Shown here: positions 23,625-35,784 of the stretch, in pieces
Numbering within the stretch: the first letter of the stretch is position 1
Layout: every line of letters begins with the position of its first letter
Assembly: GCA_964035545.1 (NCBI GenBank)
Contig: OZ037773.1
Coordinates: forward strand, 5,968,251 to 6,032,250
DNA: 64,000 nt
Source: Bugula neritina
Taxonomy: Eukaryota > Bryozoa > Gymnolaemata > Cheilostomatida > Bugulidae
Direction: 5' to 3'
Position numbers and translations under genes: made by a program
The notes under the pieces: model-generated
The model's input: only the letters and a program-made list of their open reading frames with translations
Databases searched by the model: none
Told to the model about the DNA's origin: nothing

Positions 23625-24113
23625 ATGGATGCAGATTCGCAGCAGAAGGCTGTAGCGTTCGTTGAACTTCTTTTCGATGTAACAACAATAGGAGCTCTGA
23701 TCGGTAGTCTCACCATTTTCTGCGAAAAGCCGCTAAGCCATGCCCAGTCATGCTGCACAGTCACCTGGAGTATTGTGAAAATAATACTTGCCATGGAGGG
23801 ATTTTTGTGTGGTTGCTTTGTGATCCAAGATTGGGACCATAAACTAGCAACCTTTATATCAGGAATCATTGTGATTGCTATAATTACATTTTCTTCACCT
23901 AAATATTATTATGATTGGAGTCCGCCGGTTTTTGACTTAGTTGCATCTCTTTCCCAGTTTAGTATCTCTTTCATTTTTGAAATTAGTAAGTCTCATGATG
24001 AGGATGTTAATGGCATAGTATTTGTTAAAGCACTTTTCATCTCCTTGGGTGCAGTGTCATATTGGTTTAATTTCCGGGATTCTGAAAATGGCACAGTTTG
24101 CAATTGTTGTTGA
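23625..24113 (+). CDS. four-to-five-TM membrane protein, probable family 2 member E
   Basis: The chosen ATG (23625) follows a strong acceptor (TTTTTTTTAG ending about 23601), as in genes C and D, giving 162 aa ending in CNCC. An ATG at 23529 in the same frame would lie in the presumed intron. Hydrophobic segments near residues 10-32, 47-65, 70-85, 94-115 and 130-148. Helix 1 (IGALIGSL) and the following C-x-x-W-x-x-x-K resemble gene D (IGSVL then K-x-I-C), so I place it as a distant relative; this rests on pattern and topology, not on an alignment. Function unknown. Confidence 0.55.
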   Translation: MDADSQQKAVAFVELLFDVTTIGALIGSLTIFCEKPLSHAQSCCTVTWSIVKIILAMEGFLCGCFVIQDWDHKLATFISGIIVIAIITFSSPKYYYDWSPPVFDLVASLSQFSISFIFEISKSHDEDVNGIVFVKALFISLGAVSYWFNFRDSENGTVCNCC

Positions 24114-24980
24114 ACATTTTTTTTTACATAAAGAATCAAACTCTACACGGGTTTACAAGTTATGTTTTACCGCATAAAACTATATTTGAATTTATATAAA
24201 ATATTATTATATAGTATAACTTATGTCATGTATTATTACACACCCAGTAGTTTCAAATAAGCAGCGCTTCCTGTGCTGTATAATGCATTTAAAGCTTAAT
24301 TATATTTTTAATCATTTTATTATATCAAAAAGGCCTACCCACGCAGATATTACTAATTTTTATTATTGTTGAATAAATAAACTGTAATAATAAAAACAGC
24401 AAATGGGATGAAGTACAGGATGGCCAGTTCGTTAGGCAGTTTTCTAAATACTACATTTATCAATAGTACAAATAGTCAGTGGAAAAATATATTCTGTGTA
24501 CGATTGAAATACTAATATAATATATATCAAAATAGTCAGTACAACAGTACAAAGCCTGCTATGGGGAAATTACTCCCATTCCCAGGCAAATTAATGATAA
24601 TAATCATCATATATTTGCAAACGAGTGAATTTAAAGTTTCATAATATTACACTTCATCTGTATTTGAAAGCTATAAGAATTAGGTTACAAGTTCACTTAA
24701 CGTTTGTACAATTACTCTATTACTGTACTTTGGGGATACAAATACTAGAAAAGACATTAAATGCACTATCTATTAGGTGAACAATAAATTGAAATATCAG
24801 GTATATCACAAAAAGCAATGCAAATACTGTATGATTGTAAATTAGTAGGACCTTCGTGTGATCGACGTTATATTAATACACCAACAGGCATAGCTGCGGG
24901 TCCGGTAAGTTTAAATATCACAATAAATGCATTAGAAGCTATCTCTCTTGGCAATGAGTCCTATTCGAAGTTGTCTTTTC
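24114..24980. other. intergenic between convergent genes
   Basis: Contains the 3' flanks of gene E and kindlin. No exon is visible. Short AT-rich repeats only. Confidence 0.55.
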
Positions 24981-27900
24981 TTACCCACAAGTACCACTTG
25001 TGAGTTTGTAGAACATGTCTTCATTTAGAGCTTGATTTTTATCCTGTGACCGCATGGATAAATATATGTAGCCACCTGAAAAATTCAAAAATGTTTTTGA
25101 GAAAATATGATGCATTATAATTATATTATAATGATTAGAATTTATATCGTAACTATATTACGATATTTACCTGAAACTATACCAATGAATAAACAAAACA
25201 ACTAAAACAACATAAGATAATATTATTTGGGCACTGGGCACATATAAAAAGCCAACGTCAAACTTTTTCCCGTGTAATATGCATGAAGATAGGATATTGT
25301 GTGATAACATCACAAAATAACAAAACTTCAAACACAAAGATGTGAGAAATATTGAAAATATTTACTGCCAAACAGCATAAATGGAACTATTAATTTGCAG
25401 AATTAACTATAAAAGCTAAGAACACAGGTTTAGGAAACAAAACTGAAGAAATTCAAAGCAAGCAGCTGATTAGGTTACAGGTAATCTGTAGAACTGAGGC
25501 AACAGTGAACACAACTCCTGTCTGCCCCGGAACCAATCAGCATCAAGATGAGCACGCCTAGACATGCAGGGAGATCGCACAGAGCAAGTCTTACCTAGGA
25601 ACTCGTGAAACACTTTGCAGTCGGCGGAAAGGGGTTTGATGGCCAGTTTCTCCTCTTCAAAATCAACAATGACCTCTCTGTTCTCCCAGTGGACAGACCA
25701 AGAGCTCATTGTAGAAAATCTGTAAGTTTTTGTCACCTCTGACGTCTTGGGATTGAGCCGAATGAGTCGGTTGTAGCCGATGCCAACTATTTCCTGTTAG
25801 GAGTAGAAATATGAGTTTGAAGGTGTTTGTGAGCTAGCAGCTGAGTAATGCATCGTGTATTCATAACGATTGTTTAGCCTTACGGATGTTCACCATTCAT
25901 AATTCTCAACAAGCAATCATATGAATGGTGAATAATAATACATTTCATATATAAACTGATTGAACCAAGAATGGACCAATTGTAAACTAGCAGGGCATGA
26001 AAAAGCTTTTCAAAATGTTGCTTGTTGAAATTAAAAAACAGTTTAACGAATTCCAAAGCACAAACTTATGAAAAACCATGAAATTTGCAGATGGTATGTA
26101 CACGTGGACGTGTGTACACGCAGTTGTATATACATGCAAACGTGTATACATGCAGACGCACCTCTTTTTTGCTGTTGCGGAACTTAACTAAGAAGTAGGT
26201 CAGCCCGTACTCCGGAAGGGCCTGCCATGCTTTGATGTAGTTGAGTTTAGCTTCAGATAAGGACATGGCGCAGACGTTGCTGTGTGCTTCTAGAATCTTC
26301 TGAGCCAACTGTTGAAAGACACAGATTATACATAATAGGTAATTATTATAGGTAGTATGGTATTGCAGGTGGTAGGATATTATAGACTCTGTAAACCTTA
26401 TATTATAGGTAATGTTATATTATAGGTGATGTTATACTATAGGTAATGTTATACTATAGGTAATGTTATATTGTAGATAATGTTATATTGTAGGTAATGT
26501 TATATTGTAGGTAATGTTATATTGTAGGTAATGTTATATTGTAGGTAATGTGGTATGATAAATTATGTAAATAACAAATCATAAGACTCCACTCATGCAA
26601 TACAAGAAATCACATCTATACATAACTTAAGATTAGCAGCAGTAATTAGCATTTTAAAATGAACAAATTGAGAATAAACACAATGACGTTAAAATGCTGA
26701 CCTTTGTTTTGTTTTTCTTGAGGAATCTGGGCGCCATGTAATTGCTAGGTTCGATACTGTCTTCTGACACCGCTATAGGGGTGCTGATGTGGGTGGGAGT
26801 GCTGCTCGGCTTCTGTAAACTGAGGAACTGTTCAATGTTCTTCACTTCCGCATTGTAAGACGAGTCGGCCATTGTGTGACCTTTGCTGCCAAGTCGGCAC
26901 GCTGCCATCCACCTGGCGTACTGATCCTCCTATTGGTCAACATTGTACACATCACAAACAGCAGCCTGTATTTACTGAGTATTTACTGGAATTCACTCTA
27001 AGGACCTGCTATACAGCAACACATGGAGGTCTATTCAAACAGCGTATCTCTCGGGAAACTTTTATCTATACACTTACATTTTCACAGCTATCCACGTATT
27101 GGGTTATATATAATACTTACATATTACTGTTCACACACTGAGTTATATAATACATACATATATAATATAATACATATACAATATTATATACTTACATCTT
27201 CACAGCGCAACCATTCCTCAGCTATGCCTTCTGCACCAGGTATAAAAAGTTTAATAATAAATTTTCGACCACTTAGATTTACGTCTGGCTGAATCTCACA
27301 GTCTATAAATAAAATATAATCACACGATTAGACAACTCCAGGTAAATCCAATTAGACCACAAAAAGTAACTGATGAATGAAATAAAGATATTCTCAAACT
27401 ATATACAATATTTGAGTTATAGCCAACATTTATCAACTCAATAATAATACGAGTGGATAACTTCAAAAAAGCTAACTTTTTTGTCTCGCAGTAAAAAAAC
27501 TTGAGATGAGTATTTTAGAAGGGAAAATCTGACTTTCAGAACAAATGGAAAATAGTATAGTAAATATAACAATAGCTGTATTCTATCAAATGATGGTGCA
27601 GTTTTATGCTTAGTGCATAATTAGCAAACTGATATTAATACACTTATATATACTCTCCTTTACTTTGGCTATGATACAACAGCTACTTCAGCACCACACA
27701 TGACTCACCTCTGAGGTTAATATGATGAATAGAATTTTGATTGGTTTCATCAGGACTTTTGTAGAAGTATATGAGTGTATCACGGAGCAGGGCATAGTAA
27801 CGCTTGGCCGACTTCATCGTGTACTTCTTGGGTCTACAGCATATCATATATGAATGAGTACTAACAGTATATTATATCTCAGTACTTTACTTACAGGTAA

Positions 27901-30900
27901 AGTTTCAGTGATTCAGTAGGAACTAATAGCATTAAAAACGAGTAGCCTATAAATAAAGATTTCGAAGCATCTTCTAATGACCTCTACATTATCCTGTTAC
28001 AGGTAATTTGAAAAAAATTCAAATAAAGCACACATAAACCTGTGGCCTCCTTTTCTCTAAACCCAACCAACAAATTTCCAAGTAAATTTTTAAAATTCAA
28101 CAAACGATTTAGAATACAATTCCAACATATAACTTTCATCAACTGCAAATGAACACTACATGCAAAGCACTTACCTGAAATGTTTGATGTACTCTTGGAG
28201 TTCAGGAACCTGGGTTATGTCTCCTGTATTGTGGTGGGAGGAGCCTTCCAGCGACACCTGGAGGTCATTCAGTGCAGCGTCAATATCATCGTGGTCGTTG
28301 TCTGCCGGTTTCGCTGCCGAGTCTATAGAGTCTAAGACAGCACTCTGCGCCTGCTGCTCCACTTGTAACTAGACAATGGATGTGAAGGTATAGTAGCACC
28401 ACTACTACCAGGTAACACCAAGGTATGGAAATATGTATAGTAACACATAAATGTGTTAGTATGTGTATTAAAATATATATTGTAGAAATAATTTGGAAAT
28501 TAAACAAAATTATTATTTGGAACTTGATCTATTTCATGACCACATTTGTGAGAAGATAACTTCAATTTGTCAACTAATATTAAATGGCAAAAACCGGTTG
28601 AAAGGAAGAAAATTGACATCAACAACAGTCATTAAAAAATAATCCAATAAAAAATAAAAAAATCAATAAGAAATAATATATATATGACAAGAGAAGATAA
28701 CTACGGCTCTTGACGGTGCTGTATTGGCGATGTACGAACAATTAAGTACCTGCAATGCTGCAAACATAATCATTTCTTCGTCTGTACAGTCCAGTTCTTC
28801 AGCTATTAGACTCCACTTTGCCTGCTCGTATATCTGGTTGATCCTGACTGGGTCGTACTTGGGGTTGAGGTCGTAAAAACTAGAGAGAAGACAATTACTA
28901 AATATTTTCATACAGACCAACAGTGATTGTGAAAATGTAACTTTGAAGTAGTAGTACTTGTGAGTGATAGATTTATTCACTCTATAATAGTGTTATTATA
29001 ACGTTATAACTATCATGCATGTAGTGCACTGAAAAATGCAAAAATTCAAGCCAAAAATCTAGCCTAAACTCTAGTAATTTTAGTTTTGCTAACAAAAATT
29101 CTATCTAAGTGTATCTCAGAATAAACAGTAAATTTAAAATAAAAACATTTTTAGAAAATAATATCTTTAAAATTGAACAACTTACACCAGTTTAAATATA
29201 TGACAAATTTTACCAGCTGTTACTGCAAGCATGTTGTCATACAAAACCGCATTGCATCGCATAAGATAATACATTGAGCCTAAGTTTAAATCTTACATAA
29301 ATTCCATGTACATGTAGCAATGAAATGCATGAGATGAAAAGAGGAATTACATTAACTGATCAGAAGTAGAGGACATCAAAACTCTAAGAATAAAATCGAT
29401 ATGCAATATACACCGATTGACAGCAGAAGGGGTTTCAGCGTAAACAGATACAGCGATACAGCGGTAATATGATAAGAAGATGATATCTGCGGCATGAAGC
29501 ATATCTCCAAGGTATATCTGCAGATAAACTAACTGAATATTCCGGTTGCACTTACAAGTAGTATTTAAACTTTAGATGGAGGAGGTCAGATTCTAGAACT
29601 CCCTGTTCCATCAGCGACTTGTTTGAATCCAACCAGCTGAAACACACAGGCAAAACTTTGGAATATAATAATTAATATTATGATGTTCTCAGTTCTTACT
29701 ACAGCAGCCAAACCACAAGCTCTCCATTCCTTTATATCAAATGCAATATCACTGAAATTTATATCTTTTAATTTAATAAAAAAATATATAAGCACAATCA
29801 AATTAGTTCTCATTGAATAGCACCATACTTTGGCACTATTTGTCATCATATTTACTTTCCCTATGAACAATGAATGAGAATACAACTCCCATCTTCACTA
29901 AAACACTGGCATATTCACACCTGTAACTGGACTCTAACTTAGACGTGTACATGTCAATACATTAAATTTAAAAAGAGTGAAGGAAATATGCAGAGCTAGA
30001 AGAACTTAGTGTCCACCACTTAACAGCTAACGTGTCACTATTGAATTACACTCTTCAGCTGCTAGAAAAGGGGCACTTGAAGGCCATAAATTTCTGAATT
30101 AAATATTTACTGACACTTGGTTTAAATTTATGACATTTTTGACGTTCAAATTCAACATAGTCATCATAAGACAGCGGCAACTGAGTTTCAGTATGTGATG
30201 CTAAAGTAAAGCAGTTGTGAAGCCATGAATAAATATAAACTTTGTAATTTCAACAAGAAATAGCCTGTGTTACACTCCGTTTTTCTGTATTGCAGCGAAT
30301 AGCATATTTAGTGAGCCAAGGCTATGCTCTGACTTTTAGTTCAACATTACCAATTTCTAATGAGAAACTTCTAAAATCACCAACTGATAGCCTAAGTGTA
30401 GATTTCATAGAAATTTACCCTCAGATTCCTAACTGGGCAACTCATTTGGAACTAAAAGAAAACAGGCTATCAAAATTCACACAAACTTTGCTACTAGCAA
30501 GCTGTTTGGCAGAATAAACAGAGATGAATTCCATTGCTATGCACGTACAGTCATCATGTTCGTTAATGAGTAGCCATGACTCATCAACAGCAAACAAGGA
30601 GTAAATGTTACGCATGACTAATCTAAATATCAAACGTGCTGACTCACCCGCCATTTACTGCTGCCTTTTCCTGTAAAGTCTTTAGTTTCCGGAGGTAGAG
30701 AAACGCCTCCTTGCTGGGTGTTCTCGGACTGTGGATGAGCTGGTTATACAGGTTCTCATCAAAAGACAAGGAGCGTGTGATAGAGAGTGGAGACATGCCA
30801 TTCACCCAGGATCCCGGTGTACCCGGAGTGATGGGTGTGGGGGGAGCTCTACCCACCGTACCCTACCACAAATATAGGAACTTGTAAACCATTAGTGAGG

Positions 30901-33900
30901 CTAGAAATACAATTTTGCTGGCCCCTAATACTTGAAAATATATACATTAAGGAAAAACATGTTATATGGCCCTAAACACCTTTAGCTGTACACTTATAGC
31001 AACATATTTACACTATACAGTATGATGTACACTTACAGTACCATATTTACACTATACAGTATGATGTACACTTACAGTAACATATTTACAGTATACAGTA
31101 TGATGTACACTTACAGTAACATATTTACACTATACAGTATGATGTACACTTACAGTAACATATTTACAGTATACAGTATGATGTACACTTACAGTAACAT
31201 ATTTACACTATACAGTATGATGTACACTTACAGTAACATATTTACAGTATACAGGATGATGTACACTTACAGTAGTATATTTACAGTATTCTGTTTGATG
31301 TAGCCATTTAGCTGTATATTTACAGATATTTGCAGTAACATATTTACAGTATACAGTACTAATGAAAACATATGCCACTATCTATCAACATGTGTGATAG
31401 CAGAAATATTCTAAATGCTTGGGGAATTACAAACACATTTATATTTAGTCTAATGTCACTAAAAACACTTACAGCTATAACTAAGTGAAATGTGTAGCAG
31501 AGTGAATGATGAGCAGATGGCATGAATCAAAACAATGTCAGATGATATACATCTCCACTGTCACAGCAAGTCTAGCAGAAAAAGGCGAGAAAGTGAATGC
31601 TTGGTGAAATCAATTAATGAAACAACTCACTGAATAAAATGGTGTGACAGAGTGGTGATGTGACAGAGTGGAGATGTGACAGAGTGGTGATGTGACAGAG
31701 TGGAGATGTGACAGAGTGGTGATGTGACAGAGTGGTAATGTGGGACATTAAAATACCCTTAGTCTAGTGCCACCAGTAGCATAGCAATACAATACAGTAA
31801 TACAGTAATACAATACAGTAATACAATACAGTAATACAATACAGTAATACAATACAGTAATACAATACAGTAATACAATACAGTAATACAATACAGTAAT
31901 ACAATACAGTAATACAATAATATAATACAACAATAAAATACAGTAACATAACACAATTATACAATAAAATAATACAACACAGTGATATTATAATAATACA
32001 GTAATAGAGTGCTGCAGGTTACAGTTACACAAATTTTCAAGACATGAAAAGTATTACATATATACAAGTTGTCTTCTCCTGGTCACATGAGCTGACCAGA
32101 ATACACCAATAGTACACTAAAGTCATAAATTGAATAAAATTAAAACATGGAGGAAGAAAGTGCAATACATACAGCGGGTTGAAGTTGAAATGACCTCCCG
32201 TGCACTGGTGTACCACTAGCTGGAGTTATATTCCCTTTATTGAGACTACCATTGCTAGACGATGAAGTTCTTGAGTTCCTGTTGATAGTGTTGAGGGTGG
32301 TGGTGGGCGTGGACCCCTTTTTATCTTTATCTTTAGTTGCTGGTATTGGTTTAAGTAAGGACAGTTCCTCCGGATGTCTTACGCCTACAATGTGGTGAAG
32401 ATATGATAGTAGAAGGTATAGTAGTGAGGATATGATAGTAGAAGGTATAGTAGTGAGGATGTGATAGTAGTACAGTATAGTAACACGCTGAGCTTTTCTT
32501 ATCTTATAGCACAACTACTACACCTTTTACCACACCCTTCACTACACCCTATACTATACCATATACTACACCATATACTACACCCTATACTATACCATAT
32601 ACTATACCATATACTATACCCTATACTACACCATATACTATACTATATACTACACCCTATACTATACCATATACTACACCCTATACTATACTATATACTA
32701 CACCATATACTACACCATATACTATACCATATACTACACCCTATACTATACCATATACTACACCCTATATTACACCATATACTATACTATACCATATACT
32801 ATACTATACCATATACTACACCATATACTATACCCTATACAGCCGCATACATCTACCATAGTACAACCTACAGTCGACTAAATTACTATTTCTAAATCAG
32901 CAAACTGACAGCAACACACAATGCTGCCAGCTCCTAAAAGACATCACTGACTGCTACATGCTGCCTATTAATACTCCCAAAGTATTTGGTAAAATTATGA
33001 TAAAAAAGTTGTCCATCCATCGAATATTCAGCTCCTACCACATCATGCACACAACCAGCCTTTAAAATCCTAAACCATGCCTTTAAATCATTTATTAATG
33101 TAACTTGAAGCAGCACAAATTTGGGGGTGACTGAGTGCAGTGGTTGGAAGGAGGTCTCCGGTTTTGGGGTGTAGACAATCATATGTATACAAATGCCGCA
33201 CTCAGCAACTCCAAACTTTGTGCTGCATCTAGTTATCCTCATAACATAAGGTCATATAGAGGTGATAGGAATATTGTAAAAGTTTCGAATATCACCATAA
33301 CATACACAGACACTGTCTTGTGTGATTGGACTTTGGTCACCCCAAAGGCTTATTAGAACACTCATAGGTATTGAATTTCTGTCAAATTAAAAAATCATGT
33401 CCGTTACATAAGAGTATACCTAAAAATACAGAAATATTCACCTGAGACTAATCAACTGCAGTGTTATCGTAATAACTGACATTTATATGAGCCCCTCAAG
33501 TATAAACCTTACGTAACACTAGCTATGTTGAAGTCTGTAGTGAGTGATACAGGGAGATGAATTCCAATTACAACCATTAATGGCAATGGTGATGTACTAC
33601 TTTTAATTTCAACCTAACTTTTCAAATACATACAGCTATAAAAAATTTATGTAAATATATAAATGGTGAGATTATAAACTGACAGATTTATGTCCTAACA
33701 GCTAATTACAGAACTTGCTATGTGTAACTCTAACTGTCGATGAAGTCAAAATAATGATAACAGGTAACACTAGTAGCCTCTCTGTTGACTATAAATAGTA
33801 TATTAGACTATAAATAGTAACACAAGGCTATAAATAGTAATACAAACTCTGATCGTAGCTGTACTCACCCATTTCTTTGCTCAACTGGATGACTGCATTG

Positions 33901-35784
33901 AACACGTTTACACTGAAGTCTATTTTTATATCGATAAGCTGCAAATCTGGTAGTTGGATCTTCATTGTCTTGTGCATGGGAGTAAACTGTAGCTTGGCGT
34001 CAGCGTGGACGCCATATTGGTTGAGAGTCAGCCTGGACTTGGTGAGCCACATGCTCTTCTCTGGCCACCAGAGGGCGTGGTCAGACCAATCTGCTGGAAC
34101 AGCTGCAGGAGTAAAACAGAAAAGAGTACTAAGGATATATACTATACAGTACACTGCTATATCATACATTACAGCCGTTACTATTTATCTGAATGAAGAC
34201 TGCATACAACACACAGAGTATAATTTAATAATTCCTAATGCAGGGCCATTACTCTGCCATTCCACACACCATTAACCAATAGTTACCATATTAAGGACAT
34301 GAGTCACAAGAGTGGAATGTAAAGTGACCACCAGATCCCTGAAGTGACCACGCGACCTAGGTACAAACTGACCACAACATTGCCCTCAACACCACAAGTG
34401 TTATAAGGTTATGTACACAAACTGTAGAGAACACGAATCCAAATGGCTTTCAAGTGCCCCACCCTTGTTTAGAAACTAGATTGGAGTTTCCGAATACATG
34501 GAGTGACACCCCAGAACATGGGAAAAGAGATTATTATGTGTATATGATGTCACCAGGAAGGATATGGCTGCAGTAAGAAACATGATGAGAATTAAGTAAC
34601 AGTAGCTCTAGCAAACAAAACAACTACTTTGCATCACAGCATAAATTACATAACATTTACAAATAACATGAATAATGACTGCCACAGACTGACTGCTACC
34701 TATCTCAGTCCCAATATCCTCACAATTTTCTCAAACAAATCTGAGTGCAGTAGTTTAGGGGACCTCGAGTTTGGAGTTGGGGAGATAACCCCAAACCACC
34801 CTAAACTACTGCACTCATTCACCACCAACTTAGAGCTGCTTATAGAACAATCGGTTGACATATGCACCTCTGTATTATACACAGCACACAGTTACTACTA
34901 GTATAACTTTATGTAGAATCAGTCACTTCTACAGAAATATTCATGTTATGCTGATTGAGTAATAAAAAAACACTAGAAACCAAAAATCATAATGATTGAC
35001 TCATCAAGAAATCAATTATGCTGTAGCACCTTGATTGCCAGAGAATAAAATAGCCTGAGGCCAATCTATAGTGTAGAACTCAGGCTGCCTTACTACTGAG
35101 TACTTAGCACTACCAACTACCAAGTACTCAATACTACCTAGTACTAAGTGCTACTTAGTACTATATAGTACCTACTAGTACTTCGTACTACCTAGTACTA
35201 TATAGTACTAGGTAGTACCCAGTACTACCTAGTACTAAGTACTACCTAGTACTTAGTACTGAGTACTACCTAGTACTATATAGTACCTAGTACGATATAG
35301 TACCTAGTACTATATAGTACCTAGTACTATATAGTACCTAATATTTAGTGCCATTTTCAACCCCCAATTTTATAATTTTCTTGTAAGTAATCGAGATCAA
35401 AAATCCTTTTACCAAGCTTACAAGTTTGGTGCCGAAAAATAGGTTGCTTGTTTGCTACATTTGAATGAAAATTACTAGCATTTAATTAAACGGAACAAAT
35501 CTAACTTGCTAGCCTTATTGGAATACAAAGACAATCCTCTAATTTATTGATTATTTGTTATTGACCAGTGCATTTCACCATTCAATAGACACACACAAAT
35601 TATCCACATGTAAACAACTGAAGTTATCCCCCCTAGTAATGTACAAAAGCTCACCTAGTGATTCTACAAGTTTGAACATAACTCCGCCAATGTGAAGGTC
35701 ACCACTGACTCTGAGTGTCTTATCAACCGAGAGATCAGTGATGTGTATAGACACCAGCCAAGTCCTTTCTTGATTAGAATCCAT
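24981..35784 (-). CDS. FERMT: kindlin (fermitin family), integrin co-activator
   Basis: Thirteen exons, all in phase, 698 aa (human kindlin-2 about 680): 35655-35784, 33869-34102, 32173-32384, 30648-30862, 29556-29636, 28750-28879, 28175-28368, 27709-27833, 27196-27302, 26702-26929, 26162-26308, 25595-25793, 24981-25075. FERM-type adaptor that binds integrin beta tails at focal adhesions (family knowledge). F0: WSDHALWW and DAKLQFTP. F1: HPEELSLL followed by a variable Ser/Thr/Asn-rich loop. F2: [25 protein letters not shown], split by the PH domain (exons 7-9, ending EEWLRCED). F3: [29 protein letters not shown]. The C-terminus is [10 protein letters not shown] plus TCG. The start ATG gives a shorter N-terminus than human; the frame is open a little further upstream, so the start is not proven. 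The invertebrate gene is usually single copy, so no FERMT1/2/3 number is given. Confidence 0.96.
26395..26552. repeat. 17-bp minisatellite (kindlin intron)
   Basis: About nine copies of a unit like TAGGTAATGTTATATTG in the intron between the exons at 26702-26929 and 26162-26308. Confidence 0.93.
30985..31300. repeat. 39-bp minisatellite (kindlin intron)
   Basis: About eight copies of a 39-bp unit starting TATGATGTACACTTACAG. Two variants (ACACTATACAG and ACAGTATACAG) alternate, so the higher-order period is 78 bp. The 39-bp length keeps a spurious 93-codon ORF open. Confidence 0.95.
31641..31743. repeat. 16-bp minisatellite (kindlin intron)
   Basis: Six to seven copies of GTGACAGAGTGGTGAT, alternating with GTGACAGAGTGGAGAT. 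Confidence 0.94.
31785..31930. repeat. 13-bp minisatellite (kindlin intron)
   Basis: About eleven copies of TACAGTAATACAA. All three minus-strand frames stay open, giving three overlapping spurious ORFs of 65-68 codons. Confidence 0.95.
32398..32470. repeat. ~29-bp tandem repeat (kindlin intron)
   Basis: About 2.5 copies of a unit starting GATATGATAGTAGAAGG. Confidence 0.85.
32515..32835. repeat. 12-bp minisatellite (kindlin intron)
   Basis: Some 25 units built from CCATATACTACA, CCCTATACTATA and related variants. The 144-codon ORF across it is a repeat artefact with a four-residue period. Confidence 0.95.
33106..33230. repeat. hairpin/MITE-like repeat, copy 3 (kindlin intron)
   Basis: Arms GCAGCACAAATTTGGGGGTG and, inward from the right, GCAGCACAAAGTTTGGAGTT, each followed by CTGAGTGC; centre GTCTCCGGTTTTGGGG. 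Confidence 0.72.
34742..34848. repeat. hairpin/MITE-like repeat, copy 4 (kindlin intron)
   Basis: The right end reads inward TTCTATAAGCAGCT and then GGTGAATGAGTGCAGTAG. The left arm is truncated and starts at TGAGTGCAGTAGTTTAGGGG. The centre GACCTCGAGTTTGG matches copy 1. Confidence 0.75.
35095..35345. repeat. self-complementary TAGTAC-type satellite (kindlin intron 1)
   Basis: About 250 bp composed almost wholly of permutations of CTAGTACT, TAGTACC and TATATAGTACC. The unit is itself palindromic, so the whole tract can fold on either strand. Confidence 0.93.

Noticed and set aside
24818-25003. 61-codon plus-strand ORF
   Set aside because: It overlaps the end of the last kindlin exon in antisense, with no independent support.
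31022-31303. 93-codon ORF with a 13-residue repeat
   Set aside because: A by-product of the 39-bp intronic minisatellite; it lies inside a kindlin intron on the opposite strand.
31748-31964. Three overlapping Tyr/Leu/Cys-rich ORFs
   Set aside because: All three frames of a 13-bp minisatellite are open; no gene has that property.
32461-32895. 144-codon His/Leu/Ile/Tyr repeat ORF
   Set aside because: Generated by the 12-bp minisatellite in a kindlin intron.
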